NCBI GenBank assembly: GCA_045648605.1
Contig: JAZROG010000047.1
Coordinates: 1 to 16,607 of the forward strand
From: SIG710 sp045648605
GTDB taxonomy: Bacteria > Bacillota > Clostridia > Oscillospirales > CAG-272
Length of the DNA stretch: 16,607 bases
Reading direction: 5' to 3'
In this document: positions 1 through 6,590 of the stretch, in pieces
Position numbering within the stretch: position 1 is the stretch's first letter
How the letters are laid out: the number at the start of each line of letters is the position of its first letter
Notes under the pieces: generated by a model
What the model was told of the DNA's origin: nothing
What the model saw: only the letters and a program-made list of their open reading frames with translations
Databases searched by the model: none
Program-made: the position numbers and the translations under genes

Positions 1-1
1 C

Positions 2-637
2 CGACTTATAGGTATTGCTGCTCCTATCAAGGTAATTATCGATAACTATCCCGAGGACAAGGAGGAGATGATAACCGTCTCGAACCACCCGCAGAAGCCC
101 GAGCTTGGCACACGTGAGGTTCCTATGACTCGCGAGATCTATATCGATGCCGATGACTTTGCCGAGGTTCCTCCTCCGAAATTCTTCCGTATGAAGCCTG
201 AGGGCGAGGTCAGACTTATGGGCGCTTATATAGTTAAATGCGGCGAGATTGAGAAAAACGATGATGGCAGCATCAAGCTTATCCACGCAACAGCCGATCT
301 TGAAGCAGGAAACGGCAATCCGCTTGACGGACGCAAGATAAAGGGTACGATTCATTGGCTTTCCGCAAAATATGCAGAGGATGCAACGCTTATGCTCTAT
401 GATAAGCTCTTTACAAAGGAAAATATGAATGAGGTTCCGAGCGCAGAATATTCTGACTATCTCAGCCCCGAATCTCTCGTTGTTCTTGAAAACGCAAAAA
501 TCGAGCCTTGCCTTAAGGATGCAAAGCCGGGTGAAAAATTCCAGTTTGTGAGAACGGGATATTTCACAAAGGATACTAAATGCGAAAATTCCTTTAACCG
601 TATTGTTGGTCTTAAAGACAGCGCACCTAAAAAATAA
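2..637 (+). CDS. glnS: Glutaminyl-tRNA synthetase, C-terminal part (5' end outside window)
   Basis: Charges tRNA(Gln) with glutamine in the cytoplasm. Only the last ~211 residues are in the window; the frame is open from base 2. They match the C-terminal anticodon-binding beta-barrels of GlnRS: a VSNHPQKPELGTREVP block, an IYIDADDFAEVPPPKFFR block, then GEVRLMGAYIVKCGEI, KGTIHWLSAKYAEDA with LYDKLF, QFVRTGYFTKD and FNRIVGLKDS at the end. All are standard landmarks of the GlnRS branch of class I synthetases, and the order and spacing look normal. The catalytic HIGH and KMSKS motifs lie upstream of the window. A strong terminator follows the stop, so this is the last gene of its unit. The family call is secure. 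The gene appears clean, unlike the broken genes further right. Confidence 0.95.
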   Translation, partial: RLIGIAAPIKVIIDNYPEDKEEMITVSNHPQKPELGTREVPMTREIYIDADDFAEVPPPKFFRMKPEGEVRLMGAYIVKCGEIEKNDDGSIKLIHATADLEAGNGNPLDGRKIKGTIHWLSAKYAEDATLMLYDKLFTKENMNEVPSAEYSDYLSPESLVVLENAKIEPCLKDAKPGEKFQFVRTGYFTKDTKCENSFNRIVGLKDSAPKK

Positions 638-641
638 ACAG

Positions 642-676
642 AAAAAATCCGCCTAAGCTCGGCGGATTTTTTATTA
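642..676 (+). terminator. Rho-independent terminator of glnS
   Basis: A 12-bp perfect stem (642-653 with 661-672) encloses a 7-nt loop. It starts 5 bases after the glnS stop codon and its right arm ends in a T run. It isolates glnS from the MFS gene, which has its own promoter. Confidence 0.9.
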
Positions 677-741
677 TCCAAGTGAATATTGAAAATATCT
701 ATGCAAAAAATGGGAAAAGAATATTTTTATCGAGTAATTTA

Positions 742-770
742 TTGACTTTTAAGACCATTTGTAGTATAAT
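742..770 (+). promoter_or_regulatory. Sigma-70-type promoter of the MFS gene
   Basis: TTGACT at 742-747, a 17-bp spacer and TATAAT at 765-770. The predicted transcription start is near 777, almost on the first in-frame ATG (779), which would leave no leader. This favours the second in-frame ATG at 800 as the real start. Confidence 0.85.
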
Positions 771-799
771 TCTTAAAAATGTTTGTTTGGGATGGAAAA

Positions 800-2005
800 A
801 TGTCGATAAAAAATAATTACACTCATACTCTTTGGGCAAGCTGCATCGGATATGTTGTCCAAGCTATCATAATCAATTTTGCACCGCTTCTTTTTGTTAT
901 GTTTAATGAGACTCTTGGAGTTCATTATAGCAGTATTTCGCTTCTTATAACGCTAACGTTTCTTATTCAGCTTACAGTTGATCTTGTTTGTCCGCCCCTT
1001 ATTGATAAGTTAGGCTATAGGATAAGCGTAGTAATAGCTCATCTTTTTGCGGGAGTGGGTTTTGTACTTCTCGCCATTCTGCCGGGAGTTATGCCCGATC
1101 CCTTTGTCGGAATCCTTATCTCGCTTGTGGTTGCGTCGATCGGTGGTGGTCTTATAGAGGTGGTGGTCAGTCCCATTGTTGAGGCTTGCCCCCATGAAAA
1201 TAAGAACGGATATATGTGCTTGCTCCATTCCTTCTACTGTTGGGGTCATGTATTTGTTATTTTGCTTTCTGTTGGATTTTTTGCTGTTTTCGGAATAGAA
1301 AGATGGCATATACTGTCGCTTATTCTGTCACTTGTTCCGTTTCTCAATATTTTTTACTATTTAAATGTTCCGATAGTATCACTTGATGAAGCCGCGGTTA
1401 AAAACACGGGAGAACACAGTATAAGCTTCGGTCAGTTAATAAAAAACAAGCTGTTTTGGCTTATGTTTTTGCTCATGCTTTGCGCCGGAGCCTGCGAGCT
1501 GTCTGTTGCACAGTGGGCATCCGCTCTTGCGGAGACCGGGCTTGGTGTTTCGAAAACTGTCGGCGACCTCACAGGTACTCTTACTTTTGCTGTTTTGATG
1601 GGAACATCCCGTGTTGTGTATTCGCGCTTTGGTAATAAAATTCCACTTGAAAAATATATGCTTTTCTGCGCTGTTCTTTGCCTTGTCAGCTATTTGATGA
1701 TAACTCTTTCTCCCTTGCCCGCGCTTTCTCTTGTTGGGTGTGCAGTTTGTGGCTGGTCTGTTGGCGTTATGTGGCCCGGAACATACAGTCTTGCTTCCAT
1801 TGAGCTGAAGCGGGGAAGCACCGCAATGTTTGCAATTCTTGCTCTTGCGGGGGACATGGGATGCGCTCTTGGACCTGCACTTGTGGGGCTTGTTTCCGAG
1901 AGCTTCGGAAATGATCTTCTGCGCGGAATTATGGCTGCAATGATTTTCCCGATTGTCATGATATTCGGAGTTATCCTCTGTGCGAGAGGAAAAAGCAGAC
2001 GTTAA
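800..2005 (+). CDS. MFS transporter, substrate unknown
   Basis: A polytopic membrane protein of 401 residues, normal for the major facilitator superfamily, with about 12 hydrophobic segments. A loop reading PPLIDKLGYR between the second and third segments resembles MFS motif A (GxxxDxxGxR), and a glycine-rich segment GDMGCALGPALVGLVSE lies in the C-terminal half, typical of MFS helix 11. I chose ATG 800 over ATG 779 because the promoter places the transcript start near 777; the base run GGGATGG just upstream of 800 is a modest ribosome site. It is transcribed alone and converges on the esterase gene, sharing a bidirectional terminator with it. By neighbourhood it could import a sugar or oligosaccharide released from acetylated xylan, but that is inference; the sequence does not fix the substrate. 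Confidence 0.88.
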   Translation: MSIKNNYTHTLWASCIGYVVQAIIINFAPLLFVMFNETLGVHYSSISLLITLTFLIQLTVDLVCPPLIDKLGYRISVVIAHLFAGVGFVLLAILPGVMPDPFVGILISLVVASIGGGLIEVVVSPIVEACPHENKNGYMCLLHSFYCWGHVFVILLSVGFFAVFGIERWHILSLILSLVPFLNIFYYLNVPIVSLDEAAVKNTGEHSISFGQLIKNKLFWLMFLLMLCAGACELSVAQWASALAETGLGVSKTVGDLTGTLTFAVLMGTSRVVYSRFGNKIPLEKYMLFCAVLCLVSYLMITLSPLPALSLVGCAVCGWSVGVMWPGTYSLASIELKRGSTAMFAILALAGDMGCALGPALVGLVSESFGNDLLRGIMAAMIFPIVMIFGVILCARGKSRR

Positions 2006-2040
2006 AAAAGAGCTTTTGTTGACGGTGAATATAGAATCAA

Positions 2041-2080
2041 ATAATAAAAATCCGACTCGTGCGAGTCGGATTTTTATTAT
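2041..2080. terminator. Bidirectional terminator between MFS gene and esterase gene
   Basis: A perfect inverted repeat with 19-nt arms (2041-2059 and 2062-2080) and only two bases at the centre, giving a tight hairpin. It has an A run on the left and a T run on the right, so it can terminate from both sides. It touches the esterase stop codon at 2080-2082. Confidence 0.93.
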
Positions 2081-3477
2081 CAACCGATAAATTTGAATCT
2101 CTTTTTGGGGATAAAGTCAACAGTGACATATTCTTCGAACATCCATTTTGGGCGTACCCATACAGTGCCGTCAGAAAGTGACTTATAAATAACTGTAGCT
2201 TCAAGCGTTTCGCTGTCTGTACCGAAGCCCATCACCTCATATTCGCCGCCCTTATAATGACGATATTTTCCAAGCTTAATTTCGCCACTTGGGTTTTCGG
2301 GGTCAAATCTGAATCTGAAGAGCTGATGCTCCGGAGGACTATAAGGATGAGTTCCGGCTTGGAGGAAGTCAATCGACCTTATGCCCCCAAAATAGTTATA
2401 AAGCGTTGTTGTAGTTGAGGGAGGGCAGACATAGTCTCCAAGTCTTGCATGGATCTTCACGGGACATTTTACCCTTGTAGCCTGTGCAACAGTGTCAAAA
2501 TAACGCAGACCTTCTGCAAACTTCGGTCTCCATCCCTGCATAAAGCCCTTGCTTTCCGCATTGAGATTGCAGAACCACGGAATGTTTATATCAAGGAATG
2601 TAACATCCTTATCGTGAGCAGCCATTGTTGTTGCCTGGAAGGCACCCTGACTGCCGCCTGTTACCTTGAATCCCTTTCCGTTCCACATAGGAAGTGATTT
2701 TGCAAATTTTAGCCCAACAAGGTCGCGTATCATAACATTTCTCCAATATGTTGTCATATTGGAAGAATTTTCTTTTTGGTTAAGTCCGTATGAATCAAGC
2801 TCTTTTTTGTAAACACTTTCGGCTTCGACTCTTTTATATCCGTTTTCAATACCGTGGGCATTTATTTTGAATACAACAGTGTTTTCGTGATATTCAGGAG
2901 TAGCGGGCGAGATGGAATATCCAAGGAAAATACCCAAAAGAGGATGCTTTTCGCCATCATCGGGATATGTAAGAACACCGGATGAAGGTCTTCCGTCGCA
3001 GGGAACTGAAACTCTTATGTCGTAAGCCTTAAATCCTTCCGGAACGCCTTCTTTTATTTCTTCCTTGAAGAGAATTTCGGGCGTGTGGCTTGCTACCATT
3101 TCCTCAATATCTCCCCAATATTTGTCGAAATCCTCGGGAATGGTGTCGCAGTATTCAAGCTTTTCAATCTCTGCTCCCGCACCTGCCTCGAGAATATCAA
3201 AATCGGGTGCAACGGCTGAATCAGCACGATGAACTGTTGCGTATAAGTGCAGATACCCTGGCTTTGAGAGGGAAGCTTCGATAATAAGAGGCTTATTATT
3301 GTTGAATTTATAAGTCCCCAAAATGCAACTGCCGTCATCACCCTTAACATCCCATTTTATAAAATCATAAGCGGTCGGATTGCAATTTTCCTTAGCTTCT
3401 ATTTTAAAAATGATCTTTTCGCCGCATTTGTAAGAAAGCGCAGGCTTGTTTGTAGTACATTTCAAATATTTTGACAT
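2080..3477 (-). CDS. Acetyl-xylan-esterase-like alpha/beta hydrolase with C-terminal DUF1653 domain
   Basis: 465 residues without signal peptide, so probably cytoplasmic. Residues 1-~105 form an N-terminal beta domain like that seen in some acetyl xylan esterase/cephalosporin-C deacetylase proteins. Residues ~110-390 are the AXE1-type alpha/beta hydrolase: nucleophile elbow GGSQGA (274-279, Ser276), probable acid Asp348 in RLGDYVCPPSTT, and probable base His377 in AGTHPY. Such enzymes remove O-acetyl groups from xylo-oligosaccharides. Residues ~401-465 match DUF1653: GKYRHYKGGEYEV, then DSETLEATVIYKSL, VWVRPKWMF and a final KRF. DUF1653 often occurs as a small separate protein of unknown role, so the fusion is noteworthy. 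The ribosome site AAAGGAG lies 6 bases before ATG. A strong promoter at 3759-3787 reads toward it through a ~270-base leader. The catalytic triad assignment is by family analogy. Confidence 0.88.
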   Translation of the reverse strand: MSKYLKCTTNKPALSYKCGEKIIFKIEAKENCNPTAYDFIKWDVKGDDGSCILGTYKFNNNKPLIIEASLSKPGYLHLYATVHRADSAVAPDFDILEAGAGAEIEKLEYCDTIPEDFDKYWGDIEEMVASHTPEILFKEEIKEGVPEGFKAYDIRVSVPCDGRPSSGVLTYPDDGEKHPLLGIFLGYSISPATPEYHENTVVFKINAHGIENGYKRVEAESVYKKELDSYGLNQKENSSNMTTYWRNVMIRDLVGLKFAKSLPMWNGKGFKVTGGSQGAFQATTMAAHDKDVTFLDINIPWFCNLNAESKGFMQGWRPKFAEGLRYFDTVAQATRVKCPVKIHARLGDYVCPPSTTTTLYNYFGGIRSIDFLQAGTHPYSPPEHQLFRFRFDPENPSGEIKLGKYRHYKGGEYEVMGFGTDSETLEATVIYKSLSDGTVWVRPKWMFEEYVTVDFIPKKRFKFIG

Positions 3478-3525
3478 GATTTTCTCCTTTTAACGATTAT
3501 TCTTTGTCAAAAAGAAAATAATTAT

Positions 3526-3699
3526 TTAATTCCAAAAGCTTATATTCCATAGGAAATAAGAATGGAAATTGTAAACATGGGCGTTGCTCGAAGTTGTCAG
3601 CTCATCGTTTCTGCAATCGGTATCATAACCGAAAAGAATTTGCGGATGCTCTTCCTCAAGCCGATTCAAGGCAGCCTCATGCTGGTTTTTATAGAACAA
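3526..3699 (-). CDS. Small unrecognised open frame (57 residues, TTG start) ahead of the esterase gene
   Basis: In the leader between the promoter at 3759-3787 and the esterase start there is a frame from TTG at 3699 to TAA at 3526-3528, with AAGGAAG as a possible ribosome site about 6 bases upstream. The product is charged and protein-like, including NRLEEEHPQILFGYDTDCRN and NAHVYNFHSYFLW. I do not recognise it. Another frame just upstream (ATG near 3727, starting MEQHNKRK) would join it by a one-base shift, so it may instead be the tail of a slightly longer broken gene spanning about 3526-3745. It sits 48 bases before the esterase start and would be cotranscribed with it. Treat it as a candidate only. 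Confidence 0.35.
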   Translation of the reverse strand: MFYKNQHEAALNRLEEEHPQILFGYDTDCRNDELTTSSNAHVYNFHSYFLWNISFWN

Positions 3700-3758
3700 A
3701 TGCTCTTCCTTTTGTTATGCTGCTCCATAAAGGCAATTCGTTTCTCATTTTTTATTAT

Positions 3759-3787
3759 ATTATATAGCACACCAAACCGTTTGTCAA
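3759..3787 (-). promoter_or_regulatory. Strong sigma-70-type promoter reading toward the esterase gene
   Basis: On the minus strand: TTGACA (3782-3787), 17-bp spacer, TATAAT (3759-3764), predicted start near 3752. An 11-bp palindrome CAAAC-C-GTTTG at 3773-3783 overlaps the -35 and spacer and could be a LacI-type operator (inference). The -35 lies only 3 bases past the AraC-gene stop. Confidence 0.85.
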
Positions 3788-3789
3788 GA

Positions 3790-4629
3790 TTATCTGAAAT
3801 CTTTAGTGCTTTTTCCTGTGATTTTTTTGAAGTATTTTAAAAAGTGGTTGTAATCACCGAATCCCGAAAGGGAAGCGATCTGATTTGCGGGAAGATCTGT
3901 GGTTTGGAGAAGACCGATTGCGTGCATTATGCGGCATTTGATAATATACTTGTGAAGGCTCAGACCCGTTTGCGAAAGAACAAGATGACTGAGATAATTG
4001 GGATGGTAACCGAATATGCCCGCAAGCTTCTCGTTTGAGAGATTTTTATGGCAATTACTGTTTATATACTGCAATATATTTTCATGACCTGTGTTCTTTT
4101 CTGCGGAGCGGGTTATTGTTTGTCTGAAAGCACGCAGGATAAGCGAACGGGCCATATCGGAAATTATTTCATCCGAAAGTATCTTTCCTTGTCTGTATTC
4201 CTCGAGGATGACCAAGATATCCTCGGAGGCACTAAAATAGCCGTGTAGGAGAATGGGACGGTTAAGCTCCTCATAATCCTCAAAAATCACATCTTCAATG
4301 ATGCTTTTTTTCTTTGAAATCAAGCTTTCCGGGTGAAATGGGAAAATTAAGGTCGCTCCTGCTTCTCGTATAATCAAAATTGATTCCGAGAAGTGTGAAT
4401 TCTCCCTCTGATCCATCAAGATCATAAAGAAGACCCGGGCGCCATATCATAAGGTCGCCCTCGGTAAGCTCATATTTTAAGCCTTTATTCTGATTATTCC
4501 TTTGCCTTGCTTCAGGTAAAACAATCTGTTGTCATATGCTCGCTGACCTTTGAAAGGAGAGTTATCATTAACGGTTAAACTCTGCGCATATCTTACGAAC
4601 GGTCTGATTTCAGTAATTTTTAACTTCAT
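3790..4629 (-). pseudogene. AraC-family transcriptional regulator, broken by two frameshifts
   Basis: The gene must be read in three frames. Segment 1 starts at ATG 4629 (RBS GGTGAT) and runs MKLKITEIRPFVRYAQ... to a stop at 4477-4479. Segment 2 continues in another frame with GLKYELTEGDLMIWRPGLLY and LLGINFDYTRSRSDLNFP, a typical AraC cupin-type sensor region. Segment 3, from about 4310-4345 down to TAA at 3790, holds the C-terminal DNA-binding domain with two helix-turn-helix units (LSNEKLAGIFGYHPNYLSHL and ANQIASLSGFGDYNHFLKYF). The first lesion near 4482 is explained by one missing A (RIK-GLKYEL restored); the second is a net +1, possibly in the seven-A run near 4310. Restored length is about 280 residues, normal for the family. 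The apparent ATG at 4425 is out of the true frame. It was probably the regulator of the divergent isomerase gene. Confidence 0.85.
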
Positions 4630-4677
4630 AATATCACCAAATCTTTATTTTTGATAGTTTTATATTTATTTTTAACC

Positions 4678-4706
4678 TTGATTATACCACAAAAATATGG
4701 TAAAAT
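4678..4706 (+). promoter_or_regulatory. Promoter of the isomerase gene
   Basis: TTGATT (4678-4683), 17-bp spacer, TAAAAT (4701-4706), predicted start near 4713. The ribosome site AAAGGTG (about 4724-4730) precedes ATG 4738 by 7 bases. Confidence 0.75.
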
Positions 4707-4709
4707 CAA
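4681..4709 (-). promoter_or_regulatory. Promoter of the AraC-family regulator
   Basis: On the minus strand: TTGATT (4704-4709), 17-bp spacer, TATAAT (4681-4686), predicted start near 4674, about 45 bases before ATG 4629. It shares almost every base with the opposed isomerase promoter. Confidence 0.75.
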
Positions 4710-4737
4710 TATGAAATTTTAAGAAAGGTGAAAAATT

Positions 4738-6200
4738 ATGATAACAAGAAAAGAGAACAGCAAGAATAGGATTTTTCTCGGTTGTTCATGCGGTATATTT
4801 TGATCAGTTCCCGGGACTTGAGGATAATCTGAAAAAATACCATGCTGATACCATAGCTCTTACAGAAAAGAACGATGTTGAGGTTGTGGATTACGGAATA
4901 ATCGGTTCAAGTGAGGAAGCATTTGAAGCAGTACCGAAAATGTTTGGTGATAACCTTGATGTTATGTTCTGCAATATGATCACATATGCAACGTCCTCGG
5001 TGTTTGTGCCTATCATGAAGGCGATGAATATTCCCGTTGTCCTTGTTGCGCTTCAGCCGAGAAGTCATCTCGATTATTCAAAGGCCAGCACCTTTATGCA
5101 GCTTGAAAATGATAATATCTGCTCCGTACCCGAATTTACATCTGCTCCGTACCCGAATTTACCGGTGTTGCTATTCGAATGGGCAAAAAGGTTTCGGATG
5201 TTATAATTGGTGTTCTTTATGGAGACGAGGAAGCTGAACGTGATATTGCCGAATGGTGCGATATAGCAAAGGTTCTTCATTCGCTCAAGGGCGCAAGACT
5301 TGGACTTATGGGACATGTTCTTGATGCTATGTACGATATGCATGCCGATCCCACAGCTATTTTCTCCGCCTTTGGTATTCATGTGCCGCTTCTTGAGATC
5401 GAGGATGCTGGAAAATGCTATGAAGAGGTTACAGACGAAGAGATCGAAGCTAAAATTGCGCTTATTAGGGAAGAATTTGATATGCCTGAGCCAAAATCTG
5501 ACCCTGTTACAGAAAAGCTCACCGAAAAGGATCTCTATAAAGCAGCAAAGGATGCGGCGGCACTTGACCGACTTGTGTCAGAGAAAAAGCTCACAGGTCT
5601 TGCATACTATTATGAAGGTAGAGATAATACTATTCAGCGTGAGGTGGCAACATCATTTATTGTCGGAAATTCACTTCTAAATGCAGAGTGAACGCCGATG
5701 TGCGGAGAATTTGATATTAAAACCTGTGTCGCTATGCTCATAATGGATAGACTCAATATCGGTGGCAGCTTTGCGGAATTTCATCCCTTTGATTTTGCCG
5801 AGGATTTTATTCTTGTAGGTCACGACGGCCCTCATCATATCGCAATAGCGGACTGTAAGCCTATCCTTCGTTCTCTTGAAAAATTCCACGGCAAGCCCGG
5901 AAGCGGTGCATCTGTAGAATTTAAGATCAAAGAAGGCCCATCACTATGCTCGGCATTATACAGACAGCAGATGGACGCTTCAAATTTGTAATCGGAGAGG
6001 GAATGTCAAAGGCAGGACCTATACCGCCAACAGGAAACACCAATACACGCGGATTCTTTGAGCCTACAACAAAAGAATTTATCAAGCGTTGGGTGATGGA
6101 AGGACCGACTCATCACTATGCACTTGGCATAGGTCACAGAGCCGATACGATCAAAAAGATCGCAGATGCACCGGGAATAGAAGCGGTTATTGTCAGATAA
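4738..6200 (+). pseudogene. L-arabinose/L-fucose-isomerase-family sugar isomerase, broken
   Basis: Aldose-ketose isomerase related to L-arabinose isomerase; restored length ~480 residues, normal for the family. Pieces in order: frame 1 from ATG 4738; frame 2 from ~4770 with HAVYFDQFPGLEDNLKKYH; frame 1 from 5163 with VAIRMGKKVSDVIIGVLYG; then after ~5940 the third frame, TMLGIIQTADGRFKFVIGEG to TAA at 6198-6200. The four expected metal ligands are present by analogy: Glu in GEFDIKT, Glu in GGSFAEFHPFDF, His in LVGHDGPHH and His in GPTHHYALGIGH. Lesions: a net +1 near 4742-4770, an exact 23-bp tandem duplication at 5117-5162, an in-frame TGA at 5689-5691 (GGA would restore AEGTPMCGE), and one missing C near 5937-5939 (GP-ITML restored). 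The exact sugar is not determinable. Divergent from the AraC gene. Confidence 0.87.
5117..5162 (+). repeat. Exact 23-bp tandem duplication inside the isomerase gene
   Basis: Two identical 23-base units, 5117-5139 and 5140-5162. As 23 is not a multiple of three, the second copy shifts the frame. Deleting one copy restores a continuous family-like reading, EFTGVAIRMGKK. Confidence 0.95.
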
Positions 6201-6552
6201 ACAAAAAAGAGCCTTCGCAACTTTAACATTCGAGGTTGCAGATAATGCGGCTCTTGGTGAAACAGAGATATCGCTTGAATTTACCGATGATGTTATAAAT
6301 TCAGCTTCACAGACGATAGAATTTGAAGCTAAAAATGCTATTATAAAAGTTCATAGCATAATTTCGGGTGATTCTAATAACGATGGGGAAGTGGATATAA
6401 AGGATGTTGTTCTGCTTTCTCAGTATCTTGCGGGATGGCAGGTCGATGTTGTTCCGTACGCATCCGATTGCAACAAGGATGGTACAATTGACATCAAGGA
6501 TATCGTTCTTCTTGCCCAGTATCTTGCCGGATGGCAAATTGAGCTTGGCTAA
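6201..6552 (+). pseudogene. 5'-truncated cohesin-like plus type I dockerin fragment
   Basis: The open frame can be read from TTG 6190, inside the end of the isomerase gene, for 120 residues, but homology-like sequence begins only after the isomerase stop. Residues ~7-57 (AFATLTFEVADNAALGETEI...) resemble the end of a cohesin domain. Residues 60-120 are a type I dockerin with two calcium-binding repeats: D61-N63-D65-G66-D69-D72 and D93-N95-D97-G98-D101-D104, each followed by a VLL.QYLAGW helix. Dockerins bind cohesins to assemble secreted enzyme complexes. The fragment has no start codon or ribosome site of its own, no signal peptide and no catalytic module; its N-terminal part is missing. It ends in a good terminator. 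It is either the tail of a deleted secreted protein or the result of a chimeric join near 6200. Confidence 0.8.
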
Positions 6553-6558
6553 AAACGA

Positions 6559-6590
6559 AAGGCAGTTCGCTTTTGCGAACTGCCTTATTT
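6559..6590. terminator. Bidirectional terminator between dockerin fragment and sufB
   Basis: A perfect 12-bp stem (6559-6570 with 6575-6586) with a TTTT loop, followed by ATTTT on the plus strand and with A-rich sequence on the other side. It lies 7 bases after the dockerin stop and ends beside the sufB stop at 6590-6592. Confidence 0.9.

Larger units (their letters stand above)
4678..4709. promoter_or_regulatory. 32-bp near-palindromic operator spanning both divergent promoters
   Basis: Arms TTGATTATACCA (4678-4689) and TGGTAAAATCAA (4698-4709) match at 11 of 12 positions around an 8-base centre. The element coincides with the plus-strand promoter and the minus-strand promoter at once, so it both forms and could control them. 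Confidence 0.75.

Noticed and set aside
3765..3787. CcpA catabolite-repression (cre) site at the esterase promoter
   Set aside because: The AAACGGTTT core is LacI-like, but the outer TG and CA positions of the cre consensus do not match, so only a generic palindrome is reported.
3787..3803. AAGATT/AATCTT inverted repeat at the end of the AraC gene as a terminator
   Set aside because: The arms are only 6 bp and A+T-rich with no following T run on the minus strand. It overlaps the next promoter and is probably fortuitous.
3562..4248. Plus-strand open frames across the AraC region
   Set aside because: They are antisense shadows of the regulator and of the leader upstream of the esterase, with no ribosome sites and no recognisable protein features.
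5689..5691. TGA recoded as selenocysteine or by an alternative genetic code
   Set aside because: TGA ends other intact genes here (the esterase at 2080 and the nucleotidyltransferase at 9362). No selenocysteine-element-like hairpin stands out, and the position is a glycine in the expected motif. A simple substitution is a better explanation.
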